A DNA stretch of 47,628 nucleotides from FEN-1219 sp035548835 (GTDB taxonomy: Bacteria > Pseudomonadota > Gammaproteobacteria > Steroidobacterales > Rariloculaceae). The notes beneath the pieces are model-generated. The model did no database searches. It worked only from the letters and a program-made list of their open reading frames with translations, and was not told where the DNA came from. The translations under genes were made by a program, and so were the position numbers. Positions 17,175 to 26,903 of the stretch are shown here, piece by piece (the first letter of the stretch is position 1; every line of letters begins with the position of its first letter). Where the stretch lies: the NCBI GenBank assembly GCA_035548835.1, contig DASZSB010000027.1, forward strand, positions 1 through 47,628, written 5' to 3'.

Positions 17175-17209
17175 GTTTCCTCAACACACAGAAGACGACT
17201 GGACGAACG

Positions 17210-17710
17210 ATGGCAGACGAACAAACGAATAACGCGAACCAACAGCAGCTGATGCTGCAGAAGATCTACGTGAAGGACCTGTCGTTCGAGTCGCCGAAGG
17301 CGCCGATGGTCTTCACGACCAACGTCCAGCCCCAGACGGAGATCAACATCCGCTCCGGCTCGTCGGAAGTGGCGGCGAACACGCACGAAGTCACTCTGAC
17401 GCTGACGATCGAGGCCAAGGACAACGGCGCCACGCTGTTCCTCGCCGAGGTGGTCCAGGCGGGCATCTTCATGCTCCAGGGCTATACGAACGACGAGCGC
17501 GCCCTGCTGCTCGGCAGCTTCTGCCCGAGCACTCTGTACCCGTTCGCGCGTGAAGCCGTCGCCGATCTGGTCCAGCGCGGCGGCTTCCCGCAACTGCTGC
17601 TGCAGCCAATCAACTTCGACGCGCTGTATCAGCAGGCCATGCAGGAACGCGCGGCTCGCGAGAGCGGCGCGGCAGCCGCTGCCCCGGCCGGCAGCGCTGG
17701 GACGCATTAG
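17210..17710 (+). CDS. secB: SecB, protein-export chaperone
   Basis: A 166-residue SecB with the family core IYVKDLSFESPKAP, EVTLTLTIEAK, and PSTLYPFAREAVADLVQRGGFPQLLLQPINF. The C-terminal tail is Ala-rich, not the Zn-binding Cys/His tail seen in some homologues. The tetramer holds preproteins unfolded and hands them to SecA. Its final codons and stop overlap the likely beginning of gpsA (ATTAG). Confidence 0.98.
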   Translation: MADEQTNNANQQQLMLQKIYVKDLSFESPKAPMVFTTNVQPQTEINIRSGSSEVAANTHEVTLTLTIEAKDNGATLFLAEVVQAGIFMLQGYTNDERALLLGSFCPSTLYPFAREAVADLVQRGGFPQLLLQPINFDALYQQAMQERAARESGAAAAAPAGSAGTH

Positions 17711-18707
17711 CCCGACGAGCCGCATCGCAGTTCTCGGCGCCGGGTCGTGGGGCACGGCGCTCGCGATCCAGTTCGCGCGCGCCGGCCATCCCGCCGTGCT
17801 CTGGGGGCACGACCCAGCCGAGATCGCGCGGCTCGCGCAGGCACGGCGCAACGAACGCTATCTCCCGGACGCGCCCTTCCCCGACCTGCTCGAGATCACA
17901 CCGGACCTGAAGTCCGCCGTGGCCGATGCGGACGACGTGCTCGTCGCCGTGCCGAGCCACGGGCTGCGCAAGCTGTTCACGGCGCTGGCGGAGCTGCCGC
18001 TGCGACGCCTCGCCTGGGCCACGAAGGGGTTCGAGGCCGGCACCGGCCTGCTGCCGCATCAGGTGGCCGGGCAACTCTTGCCCGCGAGCCTGCCGACGGC
18101 CGTGCTGTCGGGCCCGACGTTCGCCCGTGAGGTCGGCGCTGGCCTGCCGACCGCGCTCACGATCGCGTCGGCCGACCAGGACTACGCCCAGCGCCTCGCG
18201 GAGACGGTCAGCACGGATACGTTCCGCGCCTACACCTCGACCGACGTGATCGGTGTCGAGGTCGGCGGCGCGACGAAGAACGTCTACGCGATCGGCGCCG
18301 GCATCTGTGACGGTCTCGGCTTCGGCGCCAACACGCGCATCGCGCTGATCGCACGCAGCCTGGCCGAGATGACGCGGTTCGGGCTCGCGCTCGGCGGGCG
18401 CAAGGAGACCTTCATGGGGCTCGCCTGCATGGGCGACCTCGTGCTGACCTGCACGGACGATCAGTCGCGCAATCGCCGGTTCGGTCTCGCCCTGGCGCGC
18501 GGGGCCTCGGTGGCCGCGGCGTTGCGCAGCATCGGCCAGGTCGTGGAAGGCTACAACGCGGCGCGCGCGATGCTGGCCGTCGCGGCACGACTGCCCGTGC
18601 CGATGCCGATTGCGGAGCAGCTGGACAAGGTCCTGCACGAGGGCGCGGATCCGCGGTCGGCGGTCGCGGTGCTGATGCGCCGGCCGATCACTCCCGAGCT
18701 GATCTGA
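17706..18707 (+). CDS. gpsA: NAD(P)H-dependent glycerol-3-phosphate dehydrogenase, unusual start
   Basis: The protein is clear: a Rossmann motif IAVLGAGSWGTALA, SGPTFAREVG, the catalytic-lysine region GGATKNVYAIGAGICDGLGFG, and a normal length (about 333 residues). It makes sn-glycerol-3-phosphate for phospholipids. The start is not clear. Reading back from the Rossmann motif, there is no ATG, GTG or TTG in frame until a GTG at 17550, deep inside secB. I placed the start at an ATT (17706) that overlaps the secB TAG as ATTAG. GGGA lies a few bases upstream. A CTG at 17697 is the alternative. The 3' end overlaps the convergent trmL by 20 nt. Confidence 0.9.
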   Translation: MSPTSRIAVLGAGSWGTALAIQFARAGHPAVLWGHDPAEIARLAQARRNERYLPDAPFPDLLEITPDLKSAVADADDVLVAVPSHGLRKLFTALAELPLRRLAWATKGFEAGTGLLPHQVAGQLLPASLPTAVLSGPTFAREVGAGLPTALTIASADQDYAQRLAETVSTDTFRAYTSTDVIGVEVGGATKNVYAIGAGICDGLGFGANTRIALIARSLAEMTRFGLALGGRKETFMGLACMGDLVLTCTDDQSRNRRFGLALARGASVAAALRSIGQVVEGYNAARAMLAVAARLPVPMPIAEQLDKVLHEGADPRSAVAVLMRRPITPELI

Positions 18708-19173
18708 CGCCGGCGCTGCCGGCGAAGCCGAGCTGGCGCCAGGCCTCGAATACGGTCACCGCCGCGGCGTTCGACAGGTTCAGGCTTCGGTTGCCCGGGC
18801 GCATCGGGATCTTCAGGCGCATCTCCGGAGCGAACGCCGCCAGCACGTCCGGAGGCAGACCGCTGGTCTCCGGTCCGAACAGGAACGCATCACCCGCCGC
18901 GAACGCGACGTCGTACACCGACCGCGCCGCGCGCGTGGTCAACGCGAACACCCGGGCCGGCGAGACCGCGGCCAGACAGGCCGCGAGATCCGCGTGCTCC
19001 CGCACGCACGTCATCTCGTGATAGTCGAGCCCCGCCCGCCGGACCCGCGCGTCGTCGATCGTGAAGCCGAGCGGATGGATCAGATGCAGGGTCGCGCCCA
19101 CGTTCGCACAGAGGCGGATCAGGTTGCCCGTGTTCGGTGGAATCTCGGGCCTGAACAGGATGACGTGGAACAC
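18688..19173 (-). CDS. trmL: TrmL, tRNA (cytidine/uridine-34-2'-O)-methyltransferase
   Basis: A 161-residue SPOUT methyltransferase. The motifs are IPPNTGNLIRLCANVG, RAGLDYHE, FGPETSGLP, and IPMRPGNRSLNLSNAAAV in the knotted SAM-binding region. It methylates the wobble ribose of leucine tRNAs. A GTG at 19173 gives the normal N-terminus; another GTG at 19179 would add two residues. Neither has a clear Shine-Dalgarno sequence. Its end overlaps the end of gpsA on the other strand by 20 nt, so no terminator separates them. Confidence 0.94.
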   Translation of the reverse strand: MFHVILFRPEIPPNTGNLIRLCANVGATLHLIHPLGFTIDDARVRRAGLDYHEMTCVREHADLAACLAAVSPARVFALTTRAARSVYDVAFAAGDAFLFGPETSGLPPDVLAAFAPEMRLKIPMRPGNRSLNLSNAAAVTVFEAWRQLGFAGSAGVRSARE

Positions 19174-19230
19174 AGCCACGAGAATAGCGGATAATCCCGC
19201 GAATGTTCCGCGCCGACTTCCGCTAGCCCG

Positions 19231-20184
19231 ATGAGCCGCCTGTCGCTCGACTTCTGCGGCCTGAAGTTGTCTTCCCCGATCGTGCTGCTGTCGGGCTGCG
19301 TCGGATTCGGCGAGGAATACACGCGCATCGAGGGGTTCTCGAACACCGCCGTCGGCGCCATCGTGCTCAAGGGCACGACGCTCGCACCCCGCCTCGGCAA
19401 CCCGCCGCACCGCGTATGGGAAACGCCGCACGGCATGCTGAACGCGATCGGGTTGCAGAATCCCGGCGTCGACTACGTCGTGCGCAACATCCTCCCAACG
19501 CTCGATTTCAAGGAGACGCGCTTCATCGCGAACGTCTGCGGCTCCACGATCGAGGAGTACGCCGAGGTCGCGCGCCGCTTCGACGATTCCCCCATCGACG
19601 CGATGGAGATCAACATCTCCTGCCCGAACGTGAAGGAAGGGGGCGTGGCGTTCGGCAACTACCCCGACATGTCCGCGCGCGTCGTGGCTGCCTGCCGGGC
19701 CGTGACGAAGAAGCCGCTGATCACGAAGCTGTCGCCGAACCAGACAGACATCAGGGCGAACGCGCGCGCGTGCATCGATGCCGGCACCGACGCGTTCGCG
19801 GCCATCAACACGCTCATGGGGATGGCCATCGACGTGGAGACGCGCCGGCCGATCATCGGCAACATCCAGGGCGGGCTGTCCGGGCCTGCGATCCGGCCGA
19901 TCGCGGTGCTGAAGGTGTACCAGGTGTACCAGGAGTGTCGCGAGCGCGGCATTCCGATCATCGGCCAGGGCGGCGTAGAGACCGCGCACGACGCGCTCGA
20001 GTTCGTGCTCGCCGGCGCCACGGCGGTCGGCATCGGCACGGCGTTGTTCTACGATCCGCTCGCGCCAACGAAGGTCAACGCGGGTCTCGAGGAGTACCTG
20101 CGCAGACACAGGTTCGCGTCCATCACGGATCTCGTTGGCGGCATCGATCCGGCCAAGGCGCTGAACCAGGCGGCCGGCGGCTAG
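19231..20184 (+). CDS. pyrD: Dihydroorotate dehydrogenase, class 1B-like
   Basis: A 317-residue FMN enzyme of pyrimidine synthesis. The catalytic loop EINISCPNVKEGG contains C131, the active-site base typical of class 1 enzymes (class 2 uses Ser). The FMN-phosphate region IIGQGGVETAHDALEFVLAGATAVGIGTAL, and the absence of an N-terminal membrane-binding helix, also fit class 1B. Class 1B normally needs PyrK for electron transfer to NAD. No pyrK is nearby. Most gammaproteobacteria use a membrane-bound class 2 enzyme, so this is unusual. A GATAAT hexamer about 40 nt upstream may be its -10. Confidence 0.92.
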   Translation: MSRLSLDFCGLKLSSPIVLLSGCVGFGEEYTRIEGFSNTAVGAIVLKGTTLAPRLGNPPHRVWETPHGMLNAIGLQNPGVDYVVRNILPTLDFKETRFIANVCGSTIEEYAEVARRFDDSPIDAMEINISCPNVKEGGVAFGNYPDMSARVVAACRAVTKKPLITKLSPNQTDIRANARACIDAGTDAFAAINTLMGMAIDVETRRPIIGNIQGGLSGPAIRPIAVLKVYQVYQECRERGIPIIGQGGVETAHDALEFVLAGATAVGIGTALFYDPLAPTKVNAGLEEYLRRHRFASITDLVGGIDPAKALNQAAGG

Positions 20185-20204
20185 CGCACGGCCAGGAACC
20201 TGCG

Positions 20205-20993
20205 TTGAGCATTCATCCGACCGCCATCGTCAGCGAACGAGCGAAGATCGCGGCCGACGCCGAGATCGGGCCGTACTGCGTCATCGAAGGCGAGGTCGAG
20301 ATCGGCTCGCAGACGGTGATCGAATCGCACGTGCGCATCGGCAGCCGCTTCGGCCGGGTGACGATCGGCTCGCAGAACCACATCTTGGCCGGCGCCGCGA
20401 TCGGCGGCCCGCCGCAGGACCTGACCTACAAGAGCGGCGCCTACACGGCGCTCACCATCGGCTCGCACAACCGGATCGGCGAGTTCGTCACGATCCACAT
20501 CGGCACGGCCAAGGGCGGCGGCGTCACCCGGATCGGCGACCACTGTTTCATCATGACGCACGCGCACGTCGCGCACGATTGCCAGGTGGGGGACCACGTG
20601 ATCATGGTCAACAGTGCGCAGATCGGCGGGCATGTGATCGTCGAGCACCATGCCGTCGTGGGCGGCTGCGCGATCGTCACGCAGCTCAATCGCGTCGGCG
20701 CGTACTCGTTCATGGCGGTCGGCGCCATGGCGAACAAGGATCTGCTGCCGTACTCGATCATCGAAGGGCACTGGGCCGCGCCGCGCGCGTTGAACCGCGT
20801 GGGTTTGAAACGCGCGGGCATCGACGCCGCCGAGCGGCGCAACATCGACAAGGCGCTGCGCCTGCTGCTGCAGCGCTCGTTGACGGTCGAAGAGGCGCTC
20901 GCGCGGATCGAGGGCGAATGCGAACCGAGCCCGCAGATCGCGCATCTGCTGCAGTTCGTGCGCGGATCCGAGCGCGGGATCGCACGCGGGTGA
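20205..20993 (+). CDS. lpxA: LpxA, UDP-N-acetylglucosamine acyltransferase of lipid A synthesis
   Basis: A 262-residue left-handed beta-helix protein, the same length as E. coli LpxA. Hexapeptide repeats run through the first two-thirds. The catalytic histidine is H124 (motif HAHVAHDCQVGD), and a C-terminal helical domain follows. It transfers a hydroxyacyl chain from acyl-ACP to the UDP-sugar, the first step of lipid A. It starts with TTG, seven bases after AGGAA. Unusually, no lpxD, fabZ or lpxB is adjacent. Instead an oxidoreductase gene overlaps its stop by 4 nt, which suggests a diamino-sugar substrate in this organism. Confidence 0.96.
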   Translation: MSIHPTAIVSERAKIAADAEIGPYCVIEGEVEIGSQTVIESHVRIGSRFGRVTIGSQNHILAGAAIGGPPQDLTYKSGAYTALTIGSHNRIGEFVTIHIGTAKGGGVTRIGDHCFIMTHAHVAHDCQVGDHVIMVNSAQIGGHVIVEHHAVVGGCAIVTQLNRVGAYSFMAVGAMANKDLLPYSIIEGHWAAPRALNRVGLKRAGIDAAERRNIDKALRLLLQRSLTVEEALARIEGECEPSPQIAHLLQFVRGSERGIARG

Positions 20994-21934
20994 GCGCGCT
21001 GCGCACCGCGGTCGTCGGCGTCGGCTACCTCGGCCGATTCCATGCGCAGAAGCACAAGGCCATCGAGGGCGTGGAGCTCGTGGGCGTGTGCGACCGCGAC
21101 ACGGCGCGTGCCGCGAGCGTCGCCGAGGAGGTCGGCACGGCGGCGTTCACGGACCATCGTTCGCTGCTCGGCAAGGTCGACGCGGTCACGATCGCGGCCA
21201 GCACGGCCGAGCACCACGAGCTCGCGAAGTTCTTCCTCGAGCACGGGGTACACGTGCTCGTCGAGAAGCCGATGACACGCACGAGCGCCGAGGCGGCGGC
21301 CTTGACCGCGCTCGCGGAGTCGCGAGGCCTGAAGCTCCAGGTCGGCCACGTCGAGCGCTTCAACCCGGCCCTGCTGGCCGCGCGCCAGACGCTGACGACG
21401 GTGCGCTTCATCGAGTGTCACCGCCTGGCGCCGTTCAAGGGCCGGGGCGCCGACGTCAACGTGATCCTCGACCTGATGATCCACGACCTCGACGTGATCC
21501 TTTCGCTGGTGCAGGCCGAGCCTAGCCGCGTGTCGGCCGTCGGCGTGCCGGTGCTCACGGAGGACGTCGACATCGCGAACGCGCGCATCGAGTTCGCCAA
21601 CGGCGCGGTGGCGAACGTGACGGCGTCGCGTGTCTCGACGACGGCGCAGAGGCGCTTCCGCGTGTTCCAGCCGAATCAGTACGTGTCGATCGACTTCGGC
21701 AGCGGCGAGGTCCGGCGCGTGACGAAGGTCGGCGAGTGGCAGGAAGGTGCTCCGCCGCTGAAGGAGGAATCGTGGAACCTCGAGAAGGGCGACGCGCTGC
21801 TGGCCGAGACGAAGGCGTTCGTGAATTCGATCCGCACGGGCAGCCCGTGCGAAGTGTCCGGCGCCGACGGCCTCGCTGCGCTGCGTCTCGCGGAGACGAT
21901 CAACACCGAGATCGCACGCTGGCAGCCACGGTGA
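20990..21934 (+). CDS. Gfo/Idh/MocA-family oxidoreductase, GnnA-like
   Basis: A 314-residue NAD(P)-dependent sugar oxidoreductase. The Rossmann motif AVVGVGYLGRFHA is followed by VLVEKPMTRT, the EKP signature of the family, then VGHVERFNPA and DLMIHDLDVI in the catalytic domain. The GTG start overlaps the lpxA stop (GTGA). In Acidithiobacillus ferrooxidans a protein of this family, GnnA, oxidises UDP-GlcNAc at C3 before the aminotransferase GnnB makes UDP-GlcNAc3N, and both genes lie next to lpxA. The position supports that role here, but gnnB is not in the window, so the substrate is an inference. Confidence 0.82.
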   Translation: MSALRTAVVGVGYLGRFHAQKHKAIEGVELVGVCDRDTARAASVAEEVGTAAFTDHRSLLGKVDAVTIAASTAEHHELAKFFLEHGVHVLVEKPMTRTSAEAAALTALAESRGLKLQVGHVERFNPALLAARQTLTTVRFIECHRLAPFKGRGADVNVILDLMIHDLDVILSLVQAEPSRVSAVGVPVLTEDVDIANARIEFANGAVANVTASRVSTTAQRRFRVFQPNQYVSIDFGSGEVRRVTKVGEWQEGAPPLKEESWNLEKGDALLAETKAFVNSIRTGSPCEVSGADGLAALRLAETINTEIARWQPR

Positions 21935-21953
21935 TGGACGCACGCAGGCGCGG

Positions 21954-23356
<1,403 letters not shown>

Positions 23357-23357
<1 letters not shown>

Positions 23358-24448
23358 CAGTGGCGTCCTCCATTCGGTACCGGCAACCGCAGCTGGAACA
23401 CGGTCCTGCCCGGTTGACTCTCGAACTCGATCAGGCCGCCGTTGCGGCTCACGAGGTCCTGCGCGATCGTCAGCCCGAGGCCGGTGCCCGTGGGGCGGCC
23501 CGTGACGAGCGGATAGAAAATCGTGTCCCGCAGCTCGTCGGGAATGCCGGGTCCGTTGTCCTCCACTTCGGCCGACAACACCAGCCGGTACCGCTCGCCC
23601 GCGAGGGTGACATTCGTCAGCGCGCGGGTGCGGAAGATCATCCGGCCGCGGTCGCCAAGCGCCTGCATGGCGTTGCGCGCTATGTTCAGGAACGCCTGGA
23701 TCATCTGGTTGCGATCGACGGTGACCGGCGGCAGGCTCGGATCGTAGTCGCGGATCACTTCGACGCCCGGCGGCTTCTCGGCCTCGATCAGCTGCGCCAC
23801 GTGCTCGGTGATGCGGTGCAGGTTCACTTCTTCTGGCCGCGGTGCCCCGCCGGCACGCAGGATGCCGTCGACAAGCGCCGCGAGCCGATCGGCCTCCTCG
23901 ATGATCACACGCGTGTAGGCCTTCTGCTCCGCATCGCGCAGCTGACGTTCGAGCAGCTGCGCGGCGCCGCGCAGGCCGCCCAAGGGGTTCTTCACCTCAT
24001 GGGCCAGCTGACGAATGATGCGACGCGACAGCTGTTGCTGGGATACGAGGGCCGCTTCGCGACGGACCTTGCGGTCGCGTTCGGTATCGAGCAGCTCGAG
24101 AACCAATGAACGTTCACCCTCGAGAGGTGCCGCGCGACAGTCGAGCACGAGCTGGCGGTCCGCGACACGGGCCGTGAGCTCGCGGAGGCTGAAGGTCAGC
24201 CCGCTCGTGAGCGCACGCTGACACAGCGCGATCAGCTCGCCGGCCGGGTGCAGCAGGTCGCCGATCGGCCTGCCGATCACGCGACGGGAGCTGACGCTGA
24301 ACAGCGCTTCGGCCGCGCTGTTCAGATAGGTGATGGCGAGCGTCTCGTCGACCACGACGAGCGCGGTCGTGAGGCCCTGCAGGATCGCATCGGAGGACGG
24401 CGCCCGCTTCGGCTTGCGCGCGCCGCCGAAGGTTTCGGGGGCCGGAGC
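23357..24448 (-). CDS. ntrB: NtrB, nitrogen-regulatory histidine kinase, start codon not found
   Basis: The product is clear: a PAS domain beginning AILQGLTTALVVVDE, the kinase box LAHEVKNPLGGLRGAAQLL, and ATPase motifs DNGPGIPDEL and GTGLGLTIAQDL. It phosphorylates and dephosphorylates NtrC according to the nitrogen state. The true start is unresolved. From the PAS domain back through the upstream DUF4124 gene, the frame holds no ATG, GTG or TTG near the expected N-terminus. The listed end is simply the first in-frame codon after the DUF4124 stop. Candidates are an ATC/CTG at 24385/24382, a GTG at 24355 that would clip the first PAS strand, or a sequence error. Confidence 0.88.
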
Positions 24449-25017
24449 TAGCCCCCGCTCGCTCGCCGCTGTCGTGCGATGGGCGAGTTCGGGTTCTGAA
24501 TGCTGTTCTGCTGCACGAAGAAGGTGCGCGCCGGGGAGCGCGTGATCTCCGCGCCATCGGAATCGACGATGATGGCCTGCAGCGTGTGGGTCCCGCGGTA
24601 AACCTCGTTCAGCGTGAGCTGCAGGCCCTCCGCGTCGAGATTGCGGCGCTGGCCGTCGAGGATCAGGTCGACGCGGTGTCCGGTCTGGAGCGGCGGATCG
24701 GTTTCCACCTGCACGCTCAGCACGGCGCCAATGTTCCAGAGCGTCTGCTGCTCCGTGGGGCTCGCGATCTCGACCGATCGGTAAGCGACCGACGCGGGTG
24801 CCGGGGCGGGCCGGGCCGGCGGTTGAGCGGCGCTTGTCGGCGCACGGGCCGCAGGAGCGCCGAAGCCCTGTGCCCCCGACAACTCGACCTGGCGCGCGCC
24901 GGGTACCGGCCGATCGGAGAAGTGCACCTGGCCGTTCGCGTCCGTCCACGTCCAAGCGGGCGTGCCGCTCGCGGTGGTGATCAGCATGGTGGACAGTAGG
25001 ATCAGCCACTTACGCAT
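24448..25017 (-). CDS. DUF4124-domain exported protein of the glnA-ntrBC cluster
   Basis: A 189-residue protein with a signal peptide (cleavage near TPA, about residue 21). The DUF4124 opening WTWTDANGQVHFSDRP follows. After a Pro/Ala-rich linker (about 58-76) comes a beta-rich domain (about 85-168) that looks immunoglobulin-like, with VDLILDG and THTLQAIIVDSDG. It is probably periplasmic. The function of DUF4124 proteins is not known, but a gene of this type between glnA and ntrB is common in gammaproteobacteria. Its stop lies at the beginning of the ntrB coding region. Confidence 0.88.
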   Translation of the reverse strand: MRKWLILLSTMLITTASGTPAWTWTDANGQVHFSDRPVPGARQVELSGAQGFGAPAARAPTSAAQPPARPAPAPASVAYRSVEIASPTEQQTLWNIGAVLSVQVETDPPLQTGHRVDLILDGQRRNLDAEGLQLTLNEVYRGTHTLQAIIVDSDGAEITRSPARTFFVQQNSIQNPNSPIARQRRASGG

Positions 25018-25052
25018 GCTCCAAGCTTAGCGCCAAGCGGGCTGCTCTGCCA

Positions 25053-25089
25053 CACGACGGGCGGGTTTCTGTGAATCCCGCCCGTCGTG
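25053..25089 (-). terminator. Perfect 13-bp stem-loop after glnA
   Basis: cacgacgggcggg and its exact complement are separated by an 11-nt loop, starting 36 nt after the glnA stop. Nine of the 13 pairs are G-C, so the RNA hairpin is very stable. In the direction of glnA transcription no run of U follows, so it is not a textbook intrinsic terminator. It may act as a partial terminator or a 3'-end stabiliser that makes glnA mRNA more abundant than the downstream DUF4124-ntrBC message, as a terminator does between glnA and glnL in E. coli. Confidence 0.65.
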
Positions 25090-25125
25090 ATTTGACAGAA
25101 CCGAGGTCGCCTCGTCTCTCGCGGA

Positions 25126-26535
<1,410 letters not shown>

Positions 26536-26634
26536 GGTTGGGGTTCCTCCAGTTGTCTGTCGTGACGGGTCGTCGCTGCCGGTGCCAGATCAGTGGTGCG
26601 CACGGCAGTGGGCATTTTGCTGAGCCAAGGAATG

Positions 26635-26650
26635 TGCATTTTGTGTGCCA
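26635..26650 (-). promoter_or_regulatory. Sigma-54 promoter of glnA
   Basis: Read on the minus strand, TGGCACACAAAATGCA fits the sigma-54 consensus TGGCAC-N5-TTGCA with one changed base (A for the first T of the -12 box). The GG and GC pairs have the required spacing. Transcription would start near 26624, giving a leader of about 88 nt before the glnA ATG. With ntrBC downstream and NtrC sites upstream, the assignment is strong. Confidence 0.85.
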
Positions 26651-26711
26651 TCGCGCCGAGCGTTCTAACCTGCTGTTTCATAAGGCACGTCGGTCGGGTC
26701 GGCCGCCACGG

Positions 26712-26729
26712 ACGCATCAAAACGGTGCG
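26712..26729 (-). promoter_or_regulatory. NtrC enhancer site, promoter-proximal
   Basis: On the minus strand the sequence CGCACCGTTTTGATGCGT matches the NtrC dyad GCACC-N5-GGTGC with one mismatch. Its centre (26721) is about 97 bp upstream of the predicted glnA start. It lies 32 bp from the centre of the second site. Confidence 0.65.
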
Positions 26730-26744
26730 TGCATCTTAGCAGAG

Positions 26745-26761
26745 TGCACCAACGAGGTGCG
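26745..26761 (-). promoter_or_regulatory. NtrC enhancer site, promoter-distal
   Basis: tgcacc-aacga-ggtgcg matches the NtrC consensus TGCACC-N5-GGTGCA at all but the last base. The centre (26753) is about 129 bp upstream of the predicted glnA start and exactly 32 bp (three helical turns) from the proximal site. That is the same spacing as the two strong sites at E. coli glnA. Confidence 0.8.
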
Positions 26762-26859
26762 GCTGCACAGGTTCGCACGGGCGGGTCGCCCAGCTGCGGA
26801 GCAAGCGCGCAGCGGGTGTTTCCGGGGACGGGGCTCGCTGCGGGCAATCCGGCCGCCGC

Positions 26860-26865
26860 TATACT
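26860..26865 (+). promoter_or_regulatory. Candidate -10 element of glyS
   Basis: TATACT matches the sigma-70 -10 consensus at five of six positions and lies 38 nt before the glyS ATG. The -35 region is poor. The 368-nt gap between glnA and glyS is otherwise accounted for by the glnA promoter and enhancer sites. Confidence 0.4.
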
Positions 26866-26903
26866 GGCGCGCTTCGCGGCCACCTGCCGCACGGAGTCGG
26901 CTA

